Positions 40,955 through 49,464 are shown, numbered from the stretch's first letter. The stretch: 64,000 nt of DNA from an uncultured Lachnospiraceae bacterium (GCA_902781215.1 CACZIO010000006.1:1-64000); one strand, 5' to 3'. Program-made: numbers and translations. The notes: generated from the sequence alone by a model not told the origin.

Positions 40955-41855
40955 TCTCAAGAAAGGTCTTTCTGTATTCGCGCGGCGTGCAGCTGTAGGT
41001 CTCCCGGAAAATTTTGCTGAAGTAGCTGTCTGACGTAAAACCGCTTTTGGCCGCGATCTCGGACACGCCCAGCTCTGTCCGCAGCAGGAGGACAGACGCG
41101 ATCTGGATCCGGTATTCGATCAGGAACCGGACCGGCGTGCGGCTGACAGACCGCTTGAAGCACCGCGTGCATTCCCGGGGGCTTATGTCCGCGGCCCGGG
41201 CGATCTCCGGCACGCCGATCTGCTCCGCGTAGTGTTCGTAGATATAGTTGAGCATGAGCTTCATGCGCTCCAGATCGCGGCTGTTTCCGGTCCGGTCCCT
41301 GGCAAGGATGTCCGCGGCCTCCTCCGAGAGCAGGAGAAAAAAGTCCACCAGTCTCTCCCGCACAGCCAGTTCGTAGGCATCCGGCTCCTCCCGCAGGGCG
41401 CGCAGAAATTCCAGAATACAGGCGATCATCCGGATCCGCCGCTCCGAGTCGGGCTTTATATGGAGGACTGCCAGGGATTTGGAGTGAAAGATGGGCGAAA
41501 AGTATTTCCTGTCCAGATAGCTACCGGGCTCCCCGCCCGGAAAGCGCGTGTCACACGACAGGGAGTAGTAGCCCACATCCTTCGGAAAGTCATATTCATG
41601 GATGATGCTGCTGTTGATAAAGACGGCTTCTCCCTGATGGATCTCGAAGGTCTTCTCCGATGTCTGCAGAACAAAGGAACCCCTCTCTGTATAATTGATC
41701 TCGAACCAGTCATGCCAGTGCCAGGGAATATGATGTCCGATAAACACATGTCCCTCATTAAAATTGCAGACAAAGGGCATGCCTTCCGACTCTCTCTCCA
41801 CCAGCTCCTCGCCGTTATTCGCCAGGATCAGCCTGTCTTTCTGATAACGTATCAT
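40938..41855 (-). CDS. AraC-family transcriptional regulator (copy 2)
   Basis: The 305-residue protein is the same length as copy 1 at 14328-15245 and clearly paralogous (HIPWHWHD motif, YFSPIFHSKSL, and the same C-terminal helix-turn-helix). It has a cupin-type sensor (about 40-110) and a DNA-binding domain (about 205-300). Upstream lies a 15-bp x 8 tandem repeat, then the divergent binding-protein/MFS genes that it probably controls. GAGAGAGGAAG precedes the ATG. Confidence 0.9.
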   Translation of the reverse strand: MIRYQKDRLILANNGEELVERESEGMPFVCNFNEGHVFIGHHIPWHWHDWFEINYTERGSFVLQTSEKTFEIHQGEAVFINSSIIHEYDFPKDVGYYSLSCDTRFPGGEPGSYLDRKYFSPIFHSKSLAVLHIKPDSERRIRMIACILEFLRALREEPDAYELAVRERLVDFFLLLSEEAADILARDRTGNSRDLERMKLMLNYIYEHYAEQIGVPEIARAADISPRECTRCFKRSVSRTPVRFLIEYRIQIASVLLLRTELGVSEIAAKSGFTSDSYFSKIFRETYSCTPREYRKTFLETKGQK

Positions 41856-41880
41856 TTCTTCCTCTCTCCCCGATCTTGCC

Positions 41881-42000
41881 GAAACAAATCATAGTGACAC
41901 AAATCATAGTGACACAAATAGAAGCGACACAAACAAAAGCGACACGAATAAAAACAACATTAATAAAAACGACACAAATCATAAGGACACTATAAGAATA
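41881..42000. repeat. 15-bp x 8 tandem repeat
   Basis: Eight units of exactly 15 bp, most of them of the form GACACAAATCATAGT, with more divergent units toward the right. They sit in the AraC promoter region, 26 bp upstream of its start codon. The unit could be a multiplied regulator half-site (GACAC at fixed spacing) or a phase-variable spacer. Confidence 0.9.
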
Positions 42001-42020
42001 CGCCATGCGTCTGGTCCTCT

Positions 42021-42060
42021 GCCATGCCAGTGAACCGGATGTCATGGCTGTTTTTTTTTA
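42021..42060 (+). terminator. terminator-like hairpin
   Basis: GCCATG (42021-42026) and CATGGC (42043-42048) followed by TGTTTTTTTTT. No gene lies before it on the plus strand, so it would end a short transcript across the 15-bp repeats. The remaining stretch to 42369 shows no convincing gene. Confidence 0.5.
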
Positions 42061-42369
42061 TTTTAACGTTGATTTGTTATGGATTCAACCGAAAATCCGG
42101 CGGATTTCTGCTTGAAAAAGCAGTATCAGGCGCCTTTTTCCCTGTCACTTTTTTTACATTTCCGGTCAGTAAAGCACCTGATAATTCTCCGTGAGATTCT
42201 CTAAAATCAAATCATCGAAGGAAACAGAAAAGACCTTCTGCAAAGGCTCTTTCGCAAAGGCCCTTTCAGAAAAGGACACGGTCATTTTCAGGAAAGAACC
42301 GTTCAAAGACACCACATTCATTTCAGGATACCGTGAAAAAACGGAGATAACACAAGAAGGAGGACCGGA

Positions 42370-43422
42370 ATGAAAAAGTACACAAAAGCATTGGCAGCGG
42401 GAATGATCGCCATGATGTGCCTGACGGCCTGCGGAGGCGGCGCGGCAGGCGCCGGAGCTTCTGAAAAGGCGTCCGGCGGAGCATCCACCGGGGGAAAGGC
42501 GGACAGCGCCTACGACATGTGCTACATCTCCACCGTGGAGGATGAGTGGCTTACAGAGCTGATGAATGACATGACTGTCAGCGCAAGGAACAACGGTGTG
42601 GACCTCGAGATCAAGCATGCCGGAAATGATTCCTCCAAAGTCATCCAGGCTGTCGAGCAGGCAAAGGCAGAGGGCCGGGACGCGGCAATCGTCAACGTCG
42701 CCTACTCCGATGACGTGCGGGCCTGCGTGGAGGCTGCCGGAGGCATGAACCTGGTCTTTGTCAACCGCCTCCCCGAGGAATCCGACTATGATCTTCTCGG
42801 CGGAAATGTCATCGGCGTCGCTTCCGACGAGAACCTTGCCGGAACCTTCCAGGGCGAATATCTCGCAGACTACTTCGGAAATAAGGGCCAGACGGACGTC
42901 CGCTACCTGATGCTCCAGGGTCCCATGGACCTGTCCCACTCCGTGATCCGCTCTCAGAAGCCCCTCGAAGTCATGAAGGAGGCCGGGCTCAATCCCGTCG
43001 AAGTGGCAACGTTCTCAGCCAATTACAACCGCGCGGAGGCACAGGCTGCTGTCGAAACCTTTCTTTCCAAGGACGGCGCGGAATTCGACTGCATCATCTC
43101 CAACAATGACGCCATGGCCCTCGGTGCCATCCATGCCCTGGAGAACAATGACATTGACCCCGCATCTATCCCGATCGTCGGCATCGACGCGACCGGAGAC
43201 GCCGTGAACGCGATCCTGGACGGAAAGATGGACATGAGCGTCTTCCAGAGCGCGGAGGGGCAGGCAGAAGCAGCTGTCCGTATCGCCAAGAATCTTGTGG
43301 ACGGCAAGCCCGCAGGCGAAGATGCCGGATGCACCGTTTCGGATGACTGCGAAAACATCTACTATGTACCTTTCGAAAAGGTCACCGCGGACAACGCGCA
43401 GGACTACGCGGCAGGAAAATAA
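42370..43422 (+). CDS. sugar-type periplasmic binding lipoprotein
   Basis: The 350-residue lipoprotein (LTAC, Cys21) has a Peripla_BP_4 fold: YDMCYISTVEDEWLTELMND, SNNDAMALGAIHALE and IPIVGIDATGDAVNAI are typical of ribose/galactose-binding proteins. AAGGAGGACCGG precedes the ATG. No ABC ATPase or permease genes are present; instead an MFS transporter follows, so it may work with a permease encoded elsewhere or as a sensor. The last 14 codons have been duplicated downstream (see the 49-bp repeat). Probably regulated by the divergent AraC protein. Confidence 0.9.
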   Translation: MKKYTKALAAGMIAMMCLTACGGGAAGAGASEKASGGASTGGKADSAYDMCYISTVEDEWLTELMNDMTVSARNNGVDLEIKHAGNDSSKVIQAVEQAKAEGRDAAIVNVAYSDDVRACVEAAGGMNLVFVNRLPEESDYDLLGGNVIGVASDENLAGTFQGEYLADYFGNKGQTDVRYLMLQGPMDLSHSVIRSQKPLEVMKEAGLNPVEVATFSANYNRAEAQAAVETFLSKDGAEFDCIISNNDAMALGAIHALENNDIDPASIPIVGIDATGDAVNAILDGKMDMSVFQSAEGQAEAAVRIAKNLVDGKPAGEDAGCTVSDDCENIYYVPFEKVTADNAQDYAAGK

Positions 43423-43571
43423 CAAAAAAGTCACCGCGGGCAAGGCACAGGACTGCGCAGCAGGAAAATAACAAAAGAGTCACCGCGGACAAGGCACAGG
43501 ACTACGCGGCAGGAAAATAACAAAAAAGTCACCGCGGGCAAGGCACAGGACTACGCGACAGGAAAATAAAA
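43381..43571 (+). repeat. 49-bp x 4 repeat of the binding-protein gene's 3' end
   Basis: Units start at 43381, 43430, 43479 and 43528. The first is the gene's own end (VTADNAQDYAAGK plus stop); the other three are non-coding copies, each with the former stop. The final copy runs directly into the MFS start codon, so GCAGGAAAATAA-type sequence supplies its ribosome site. Confidence 0.9.
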
Positions 43572-44789
43572 ATGCAAAACAGAAAAGAATCCTTCTTCCG
43601 GTCACTTGCTCCCAATGACCGCTACATGATCGGCAACCTGTTTTTTCTCTATCTGATCCAGGGAATATACACGATCCTGATCGGGTCCATCCTGCCTATG
43701 ATCAAGGCGGAATACGGCCTCAGCTACCAGATCGGGGGCTATCTGATTTCGGCCCATTCCACGGGCAATATTGTTGCAGGCCTGTTCGCTGGCCTCATCC
43801 CCCTCCTGATCGGGATCAAGGATTCCCTGATGCTTCTCAATCTGCTGCCCATCATCGGCTTTTTCCTGGTCCTGATCACGGGCAATCCCCTGATCCTCGT
43901 CTTTGCCTTTCTCCTGACCGGCCTGGGACGCGGCTCGATCAGCAATTACAACAACCAGGCGGTCAGCACTCTGTCCGGCGGAAATTCCTCTCCGCTGAAC
44001 GCCCTCCACGGCTTTTTTGCCATCGGCGCCGTCACCGCCCCCCTCATCGCGCTTGCCTGCACCCGTGCGGGACAGATCGGCTGGAGGGTCGCCGTCGCCA
44101 TCATCCTGGCCCTCCTGATCCTGTCCGTCTTTACCTCGGCTTTTATGAAGATGGACAGCGTGACCTATTCCAGGTCCGGGAAGACAGAAAACGCCTTCGG
44201 CTTCCTCCGGGAACGGCCCTTCCAGGTCTCCATGGTCATCATGTTCCTCTACCTGTGTGTCGAGGCGACCGTCATGGGATGGATGGTCACCTACTATGAG
44301 GAATGCGGCGTCCTGGCTTCCGGCTCCGCCCAGCTGCTCAACTCCCTCCTCTGGATCACCATCCTTCTGGGGCGGTTCGGCTGCAGCGCGGTCGGCGGAC
44401 GCTTTGCCCCCGCCGCCATCATCCGCATCCTGTCCGCGGGCATTGCAGTCTTTCTGTGCATCGTCCTGTTCACAGGCAGCCTGCCCCTGATGCTGGCCGG
44501 CACCATCGGTCTCGGCCTGTCGCTCTCGGGCATGTACGGCACGACCGTTGCCAATGCCGGCGATGTTTTCGGCCGCTACCCCCTCGCCATGGGTATTTTC
44601 GTCACCCTGTCGGGAGTCGGTTCCATCATCACACCCTCCGTGATCGGAATCGTTGCGGAAAACGCCGGCATTCGCACGGGAATGCGCATCCTGCTCGTCC
44701 CCGCGGTCCTGCTCCTGATCGCTGCGGTCCTGAACCGGGGCTTCTCAAGAGACGTTTCAGCTTCTGCCTCCACCTCTGCTGAGAACTGA
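43572..44789 (+). CDS. MFS transporter (copy 2)
   Basis: The 405-residue twelve-helix major facilitator is paralogous to 15713-16906: ILIGSILPMIKAEYGLSYQ, GLGRGSISNYNNQAVS, and GLGLSLSGMYGTTVANAG match the first copy position by position. The ATG lies right after the last 49-bp repeat unit. It is likely co-transcribed with the binding protein and controlled by the AraC protein at 40938. Substrate unknown; a sugar or sugar acid is plausible. Confidence 0.88.
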   Translation: MQNRKESFFRSLAPNDRYMIGNLFFLYLIQGIYTILIGSILPMIKAEYGLSYQIGGYLISAHSTGNIVAGLFAGLIPLLIGIKDSLMLLNLLPIIGFFLVLITGNPLILVFAFLLTGLGRGSISNYNNQAVSTLSGGNSSPLNALHGFFAIGAVTAPLIALACTRAGQIGWRVAVAIILALLILSVFTSAFMKMDSVTYSRSGKTENAFGFLRERPFQVSMVIMFLYLCVEATVMGWMVTYYEECGVLASGSAQLLNSLLWITILLGRFGCSAVGGRFAPAAIIRILSAGIAVFLCIVLFTGSLPLMLAGTIGLGLSLSGMYGTTVANAGDVFGRYPLAMGIFVTLSGVGSIITPSVIGIVAENAGIRTGMRILLVPAVLLLIAAVLNRGFSRDVSASASTSAEN

Positions 44790-44883
44790 AGCCGCAGGCT
44801 GCAAAAGGACGGCTTTCAGCGACATTTTTACTGTTTCGGTGATGACAGCAGGAAAGGATGCATAAGCTCTCCCGGATCAAAAC

Positions 44884-44932
44884 GGAATCAGGATTAAATG
44901 GAATCAGGATCAAATGGAATCAGGAGTAAAAC
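44884..44932. repeat. 16-bp x 3 tandem repeat
   Basis: GGAATCAGGATTAAAT and variants start at 44884, 44900 and 44916 in the gap after the MFS gene. Confidence 0.75.
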
Positions 44933-44974
44933 GGAAAGCAAATCATCATCGAATAAGGAACAGATCGCGAAGCT

Positions 44975-45021
44975 GCCGCGCCGGCCACAGGAAAATGTGG
45001 ACAGGTGCGGCGCTTTTTTTA
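44975..45021 (+). terminator. intrinsic terminator
   Basis: GCCGC/GCGGC and inner CCACA/TGTGG stems followed by a run of seven T. It ends the MFS transcript. Confidence 0.7.
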
Positions 45022-45050
45022 TCTGACATTGATTTGATCAACTGTCCGGT

Positions 45051-45080
45051 TTGATTATTTACCCTTGCATGCACTATACT
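45051..45080 (+). promoter_or_regulatory. promoter of the radical SAM gene
   Basis: TTGATT (45051-45056), an 18-bp spacer, TATACT (45075-45080). It lies about 120 bp before the start codon, right after the terminator. Confidence 0.55.
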
Positions 45081-45202
45081 GTTCTTGTATGAAAACACCC
45101 GGAGACGCAAAACATCCGGATTTATGAAAACCCGGCGATACCATTTATATTGTGCACTGTCGAAATTCCTGCCGGCCCCGGCTTCAGGCCAGAAAGGACA
45201 CC

Positions 45203-46600
45203 ATGGCTAAGATACCCCTTCTTTTCCGCAACACAAGAACGGTCCGCAATCTGAGGGCCTACATGAACGACGCCTTTTGCGAGGTCCTGCACACCACCCT
45301 GAACCCTGCCGGACCGGGCGCGATCCGCATTCACCTGATCCCTCCGAAAAAAGAGGAGAACGAATTCCCTCCCAGCGTCGCTATTATCAACGGCACGGAC
45401 ATCCTGCCCGTCAATTTCGTGTGGGCGGTCATCCTGGCTGAACTGATCAGGGAGACAAACCGCTATGACGGCCGGGAGATCGGCGAGGAAGACATCCGGA
45501 ATATCCAGGACCGGACGGCGGACAGCGTGCACGGAATCCTCCCCCTGTATTCTTTGAAGCGCATCAAAAATGACATACAGACCATCTACACGACCATCCG
45601 TCAGATCGCCTATCGCGAGAAAGTGACCGCGGATGTGCACTATATGAACATCGGTGAGTATGCGCCCTATATGCAGGCGCCCCACCGCATGGACCTCATG
45701 GTCAGCGCCATGACGAAGAACGGCAGCTGGCACTGCAACCAGAAGTGCGTGCACTGCTACGCCGCGGGCCAGGACCTCTCCGGCGAGGAGGAGCTGTCCA
45801 CCGATGACTGGAAAAAGATCCTGGACGCCTGCCGGGCCGCCGGCATTCCCCAGGTCACCTTCACGGGCGGGGAACCGACCATGCGGGAGGACCTCTTTGA
45901 CCTGATCGCCTACGCCCGCTGGTTCATCTCCAGGCTCAACACCAACGGCATCCGCCTGACGCCCGACTACTGTCAAAAGCTCCGCCGGGCGGACCTGGAC
46001 AGCGTGCAGATCACCTTCTACTCCGCGGGTCCGGAGATCCACAACCGCCTCGTCGGCGCCGACCGACACAAGGAGACACTGGCGGGGATCAAAAATGCGC
46101 TCGCAGAGGGGCTTTCCGTGAGCATCAACACCCCTCTGTGTACCCTGAACAGAGATTATGTCAGGACCCTGGAGCTGCTCCACGAGCTGGGCGTCATCTA
46201 TGTGACCTGCTCCGGTCTGATCACCACAGGCAGCGCGGCCCAGGCCCCTTCGGAAGCCCTGCAGCTCTCAGGCCCCGAACTGGAGCAGATCCTGCGCCAG
46301 GCCGTTGACTACTGCCACCGGAACGGCATGGAGATCGCTTTTACCTCTCCCGGATGGCTCGACGAGCAGGTCTTTGAGGAACTGAATATTCCCTCCCCAT
46401 CCTGCGGAGCCTGCCTCTCCAATATGGCCATCACCCCCGGCGGGAACGTGGTCCCCTGCCAGAGCTGGCTCTCCGACCAACCCCTGGGCAATATGCTGCA
46501 TGACAAGTGGGAGGATATCTGGGACAGCGAAACCTGCCGGACCCGCCGGGACTTCTCCGCGCAGATGACCGGCGAATGCCCCCTGAGGAGGTACTGCTGA
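45203..46600 (+). CDS. radical SAM/SPASM peptide-modifying enzyme
   Basis: The enzyme has 465 residues. An N-terminal region of about 160 residues may be a peptide-recognition part. The SAM-cluster motif CNQKCVHCYA lies near 178-187 and FTGGEPTMR near 220. A C-terminal SPASM domain (CGACLSNMAITPGGNVVPCQ onward) ends with CPLRRYC and should bind auxiliary Fe-S clusters. Such enzymes make thioether or related links in ribosomal peptides. The next gene encodes a membrane protein with nine clustered cysteines, a plausible substrate. The ATG at 45203 has AAAGGACACC upstream. The final codons coincide with a 22-bp direct repeat, so the original C-terminus may have been altered. Confidence 0.88.
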   Translation: MAKIPLLFRNTRTVRNLRAYMNDAFCEVLHTTLNPAGPGAIRIHLIPPKKEENEFPPSVAIINGTDILPVNFVWAVILAELIRETNRYDGREIGEEDIRNIQDRTADSVHGILPLYSLKRIKNDIQTIYTTIRQIAYREKVTADVHYMNIGEYAPYMQAPHRMDLMVSAMTKNGSWHCNQKCVHCYAAGQDLSGEEELSTDDWKKILDACRAAGIPQVTFTGGEPTMREDLFDLIAYARWFISRLNTNGIRLTPDYCQKLRRADLDSVQITFYSAGPEIHNRLVGADRHKETLAGIKNALAEGLSVSINTPLCTLNRDYVRTLELLHELGVIYVTCSGLITTGSAAQAPSEALQLSGPELEQILRQAVDYCHRNGMEIAFTSPGWLDEQVFEELNIPSPSCGACLSNMAITPGGNVVPCQSWLSDQPLGNMLHDKWEDIWDSETCRTRRDFSAQMTGECPLRRYC

Positions 46601-46665
46601 TAAAACGGTACTGCTGCATTTTTACAGGCAATCCGGACAACGACCCCTGAGGAGGTACTGCTGAT
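46580..46665 (+). repeat. 22-bp direct repeat spanning stop codon and ribosome site
   Basis: The 22 bases starting CCCCTGAGGAGGTACTGCTG occur at 46580-46601, where they encode the end of the SPASM protein, and at 46644-46665, where they provide the ribosome site and start of the next gene. The period is 64 bp. Confidence 0.85.
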
Positions 46666-48010
46666 GAAACAGAACAAAACCATGCAGAAGAAAATCATAC
46701 ATGCCGCCTGCTTTCTGACAGCCCTGGCGCTGGTATGCTGCCTCTGCTTTCTTCCTTTCTTTACCATGACCGTGCGGGCCGATACGCCCACCGATGAGAT
46801 CGAGCACTTCATCATCACCGTCGACGTGGAGGAAGATGCCACCCTGCGCATGACCTACCACATCGACTGGAAGGTCCTGGACGACGAGAAATACGGCCCC
46901 CTGGAATGGGTGGATATCGGGGTGCCCAACAGCAATCACTCCGAGGTCACCGCCCTGTCCGACAATATCGACCACATTAATGATAAGGGATCCTCCCTGG
47001 AGATTTACCTGGACCGGAACTATTACCGGGACGAGGTCGCCAGCTTTGAGTACTCCTTTGTCCAGGACCACATGTACCAGATCGACCGCTATGTCGAGGG
47101 GGAAACGGTCTTTGCCTACACGCCGGCCTGGTTTGACGGGATGGAGGTAAAAGACCTCACCATTCGCTGGAACGCGGACAAAGCCGGCGCCTGGCAGCCG
47201 GACTGCCTGATGGAGGACGGCTATCTGGTCTTTTCCACGGGCCTGCAGGCGGGAGAGCGCTACTCCATGACGGTCGCCTATCCCAACGACGCTTTCGCGT
47301 TTTCCACCGACCGGCAGGCCGCGGATGACGCGGATACGGACTGGAACGCGGACAACGATGATAACTACGATCACTATGACGACGATGAAGACGGTGTATA
47401 CATTGTCGTTGGAGCCATCGTTTGTCTGTATGTGTTCCTGATCGGGCCGCTCATGCTCATCATCCGTTTCTTCCGCTGGATCACCAGCGGCACCGGCTTC
47501 GGAGGCGGCGGGGGCCGCACGGAATACCGCAAGAAGATCACCCGCACCAAAGTCGAGTACTACGAGACCTGTCCCGGTTGTGGCGCCGGACGCGTGGAGG
47601 GCAAGGACAAATGCCCCTACTGCGGACATAACATGATCAAGAGCAAGGAAATCGTGGAGGAAAAGGATCTGGAGAAGCCGGAGACCTACAGCAAGACCGG
47701 CACCTACCGGTACGGCAGCCACCCCAACACCTATATCCACGTGAATGTGGTCAATGTTCCGGTCGGACGAACCTACAAGTCCTCCCGGTCGGGCCCGCAT
47801 TCCAGCGGCAAGTCCCATTCCTCCCGTTCCTCCAGCTGCGCCTCCTCCTGCGCTTCCTCCTGCGCCTGCGCCTCCAGCTGCGCCTGCGCCTGTGCCTGCG
47901 CTTCCTCCGGCCGCGCCGGATGCTCGGTCAAGGAATTCTTCACGGACAGCCTTCACCGGGGCAGAGTCCGCGTGGAGAGCAGAAGGGTCATCGGGGACGT
48001 AACAGATTAA
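46664..48010 (+). CDS. exported membrane protein with Cys-rich C-terminal tail
   Basis: The 448-residue protein has a signal sequence (1-38), an extracellular beta-rich domain (about 40-220, DUF2207-like), an Asp-rich stretch, one membrane helix (about 245-268), a zinc ribbon (CPGCG near 303, CPYCG near 316), a Ser/Gly/His-rich spacer and a tail with nine cysteines in 29 residues (SSSCASSCASSCACASSC then ACACACASSGRAGC), followed by SVKEFF. AGGAGG precedes the ATG. The tail looks like a radical-SAM substrate and the modifying enzyme is encoded just upstream. The last residues (RRVIGDVTD) are read from a REP-like element and may be an accretion. Function unknown. Confidence 0.8.
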   Translation: MKQNKTMQKKIIHAACFLTALALVCCLCFLPFFTMTVRADTPTDEIEHFIITVDVEEDATLRMTYHIDWKVLDDEKYGPLEWVDIGVPNSNHSEVTALSDNIDHINDKGSSLEIYLDRNYYRDEVASFEYSFVQDHMYQIDRYVEGETVFAYTPAWFDGMEVKDLTIRWNADKAGAWQPDCLMEDGYLVFSTGLQAGERYSMTVAYPNDAFAFSTDRQAADDADTDWNADNDDNYDHYDDDEDGVYIVVGAIVCLYVFLIGPLMLIIRFFRWITSGTGFGGGGGRTEYRKKITRTKVEYYETCPGCGAGRVEGKDKCPYCGHNMIKSKEIVEEKDLEKPETYSKTGTYRYGSHPNTYIHVNVVNVPVGRTYKSSRSGPHSSGKSHSSRSSSCASSCASSCACASSCACACACASSGRAGCSVKEFFTDSLHRGRVRVESRRVIGDVTD

Positions 48011-48012
48011 CT
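47990..48012. repeat. REP-like element overlapping a gene end
   Basis: ATCGGGGACGTAACAGATTA then ACT. The same GGGGACGTAACAGATTRACT string occurs at 52484-52503. Here it supplies the last five codons and the stop of the Cys-rich protein. Confidence 0.6.
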
Positions 48013-48137
48013 CATGTTTTCTGACCGCATGCTGACGCGTTCAGAAGAACTGTTCATGGAGAACTGTTCCTGACGCAGCAAGACAACAGGATTATACTGT
48101 CCTGGTCAATAGATCAAATAGATCAGTAACATGACAG

Positions 48138-48184
48138 AAAGCCGCCGCACCGGGCCTTTATATGAGCGCGGTACGGCGGCTTTT
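48138..48184 (+). terminator. intrinsic terminator, CCGCCG family
   Basis: AAAGCCGCCGCACCGGG pairs with GCGGTACGGCGGCTTTT. It lies between the Cys-rich protein gene and the converging HxlR gene; the rest of 48013-48244 shows nothing else. Confidence 0.85.
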
Positions 48185-48244
48185 CGATTGACCGGGAGAC
48201 CTGTGGATCGGTCCCGTGAGTATGTTTATCTGCTGTTTATCTGT

Positions 48245-48577
48245 TTATCTGCGGTTTTCATTTCCCCAGTCACAGAGCTTGTCGAGCACCTTCACGAGGG
48301 AATGCCCGCGCTCTGTCAGAGAGTATTCCACCTTGGGCGGAATCTGCGGATAGACAGTCCGTATGATCAAATCATCCGCCTCGAGCTCCTTCAAATTCTG
48401 GCTGAGTGTCTTGTCCGCGATCTTCTTCAGATAGCGCTGCATCTCATTAAAGCGTACAGGCTCGTACTCCATCAGACAGTACAGGATGACCGGCTTATAT
48501 TTACCGGAGATCAGGGACAGGGTATAGCTGTATCCTGTCGAGTAGAAATCGGCGTTTTCGATCTTTTGTTTTGACAT
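48245..48577 (-). CDS. HxlR-family transcriptional regulator
   Basis: The 110-residue winged-helix protein shows the family pattern SLISGKYKPVILYCLMEYEPVRFNEMQRYL, quoted here as SLISGKYKPVILYCL and EPVRFNEMQRYL, then KIADKTLSQNLKELEADDLI and YSLTERGHSL. The true start is the ATG at 48577, seven bases after GGAGGT; upstream in-frame codons run through the operators and are not expected to be used. It is divergent from a flavin reductase gene, a common arrangement in which HxlR proteins sense quinones, aldehydes or redox stress. Confidence 0.9.
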   Translation of the reverse strand: MSKQKIENADFYSTGYSYTLSLISGKYKPVILYCLMEYEPVRFNEMQRYLKKIADKTLSQNLKELEADDLIIRTVYPQIPPKVEYSLTERGHSLVKVLDKLCDWGNENRR

Positions 48578-48581
48578 ATGC

Positions 48582-48650
48582 TTACCTCCAGGTAAGTACA
48601 TTACATAAAAGTAGGTACTTGTAAATAACTCCGGTACTTCTATAATGTAC
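48582..48650. promoter_or_regulatory. HxlR operators and divergent promoter region
   Basis: CTTACCT-CC-AGGTAAG (48582-48597) overlaps the HxlR ribosome site. A second palindrome AAGTAC...GTACTT follows, with further GGTACTT half-sites to about 48640. GTACTT-type inverted repeats fit HxlR-family sites, so the protein probably controls itself and the flavin reductase. Confidence 0.55.
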
Positions 48651-48768
48651 GTTGTGATGAAATATAAGTCAAGATGACCGCTGCATAAATAGCGGAAAAT
48701 AGCTTTTGACAGGAACATGATGATATGAACCCGGAAATTATTCATTAAGAGAAAGGCGGAATACGAAC

Positions 48769-49344
48769 ATGAAGAAAAATCTCGGAGTTGTACAGGCTGT
48801 TTATCCCATGCCCGTTCTGATCGTGGCGGCCTATGACGAAAACGGCAAGGTCAATGCCATGAACGCAGCCTGGGGCATGATCTGCAATGAGGACAGGATC
48901 GCCCTCTTTATTGACGAAGACCACAAGACCACCCAGAACCTGCTCAAGACAAAGGCCTTTACGGTCAGCATCGCCGACAGGGATCACATGGATGTGGCAG
49001 ACTTCTTTGGCATTGCTACCGGCAACAAGATGGAAGACAAGTTTGAAAGAACCGGCTATACCGCCATTAAGAGCTCCTTTGTCAATGCGCCGATTATCGA
49101 TGAGTTTCCTGTTGTTATGGAATGCGAACTGGCGGAGGTCTCCGAGACCGAGAGCTTCTACTGCATCGTAGGGAAGATCATCAACACCGCAGCCGAGGAA
49201 AAAGTCCTGTCGGAAAACGGAAAAGTGGATCCTATGAAACTTCAGGCCCTGATCTTTGACCAGTTCCAGCACGGCTACTATGTCACAGGCGAACAGGCCG
49301 GACAGGCCTGGAACGCGGGCGCGGGCCTGATGAAGAAAAAATAA
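48769..49344 (+). CDS. flavin reductase-like FMN-binding protein
   Basis: The 191-residue split-barrel protein carries PMPVLIVAAYDENGKVNAMN and the family pattern AAWGMICNEDRIALFIDE, then KTTQNLLKTKAFTVSIADRD. It probably binds FMN and reduces flavins, quinones or similar acceptors in the cytosol. GAGAAAGGCGG lies upstream of the ATG. Regulation by the divergent HxlR protein is likely from the shared palindromes. Confidence 0.9.
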   Translation: MKKNLGVVQAVYPMPVLIVAAYDENGKVNAMNAAWGMICNEDRIALFIDEDHKTTQNLLKTKAFTVSIADRDHMDVADFFGIATGNKMEDKFERTGYTAIKSSFVNAPIIDEFPVVMECELAEVSETESFYCIVGKIINTAAEEKVLSENGKVDPMKLQALIFDQFQHGYYVTGEQAGQAWNAGAGLMKKK

Positions 49345-49418
49345 TCCTTCTTTCCTAAATCATTTCAGAAAACATTTCATCAAATCTGTTCAGAATGATC
49401 AAGTCTTTGTAAAATGAG

Positions 49419-49464
49419 AAAACCGCCGTATCGGATCCTTGAGACCGGTGCGGCGGTTTTGATG
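49419..49464 (+). terminator. intrinsic terminator, CCGCCG family
   Basis: AAACCGCCGTATCGG pairs with CCGGTGCGGCGGTTTT, downstream of the flavin reductase gene. The remaining 180 bp to the next gene hold no ORF of note. Confidence 0.85.

Noticed and set aside
41881..42000. CRISPR array
   Set aside because: The 15-bp units are contiguous without spacers and there are no cas genes.
42191..42373. 60-codon ORF before the binding-protein gene
   Set aside because: Repeated FAKAxSEKDTVIF-type segments, no ribosome site and an end overlapping the real start codon; treated as leader sequence.
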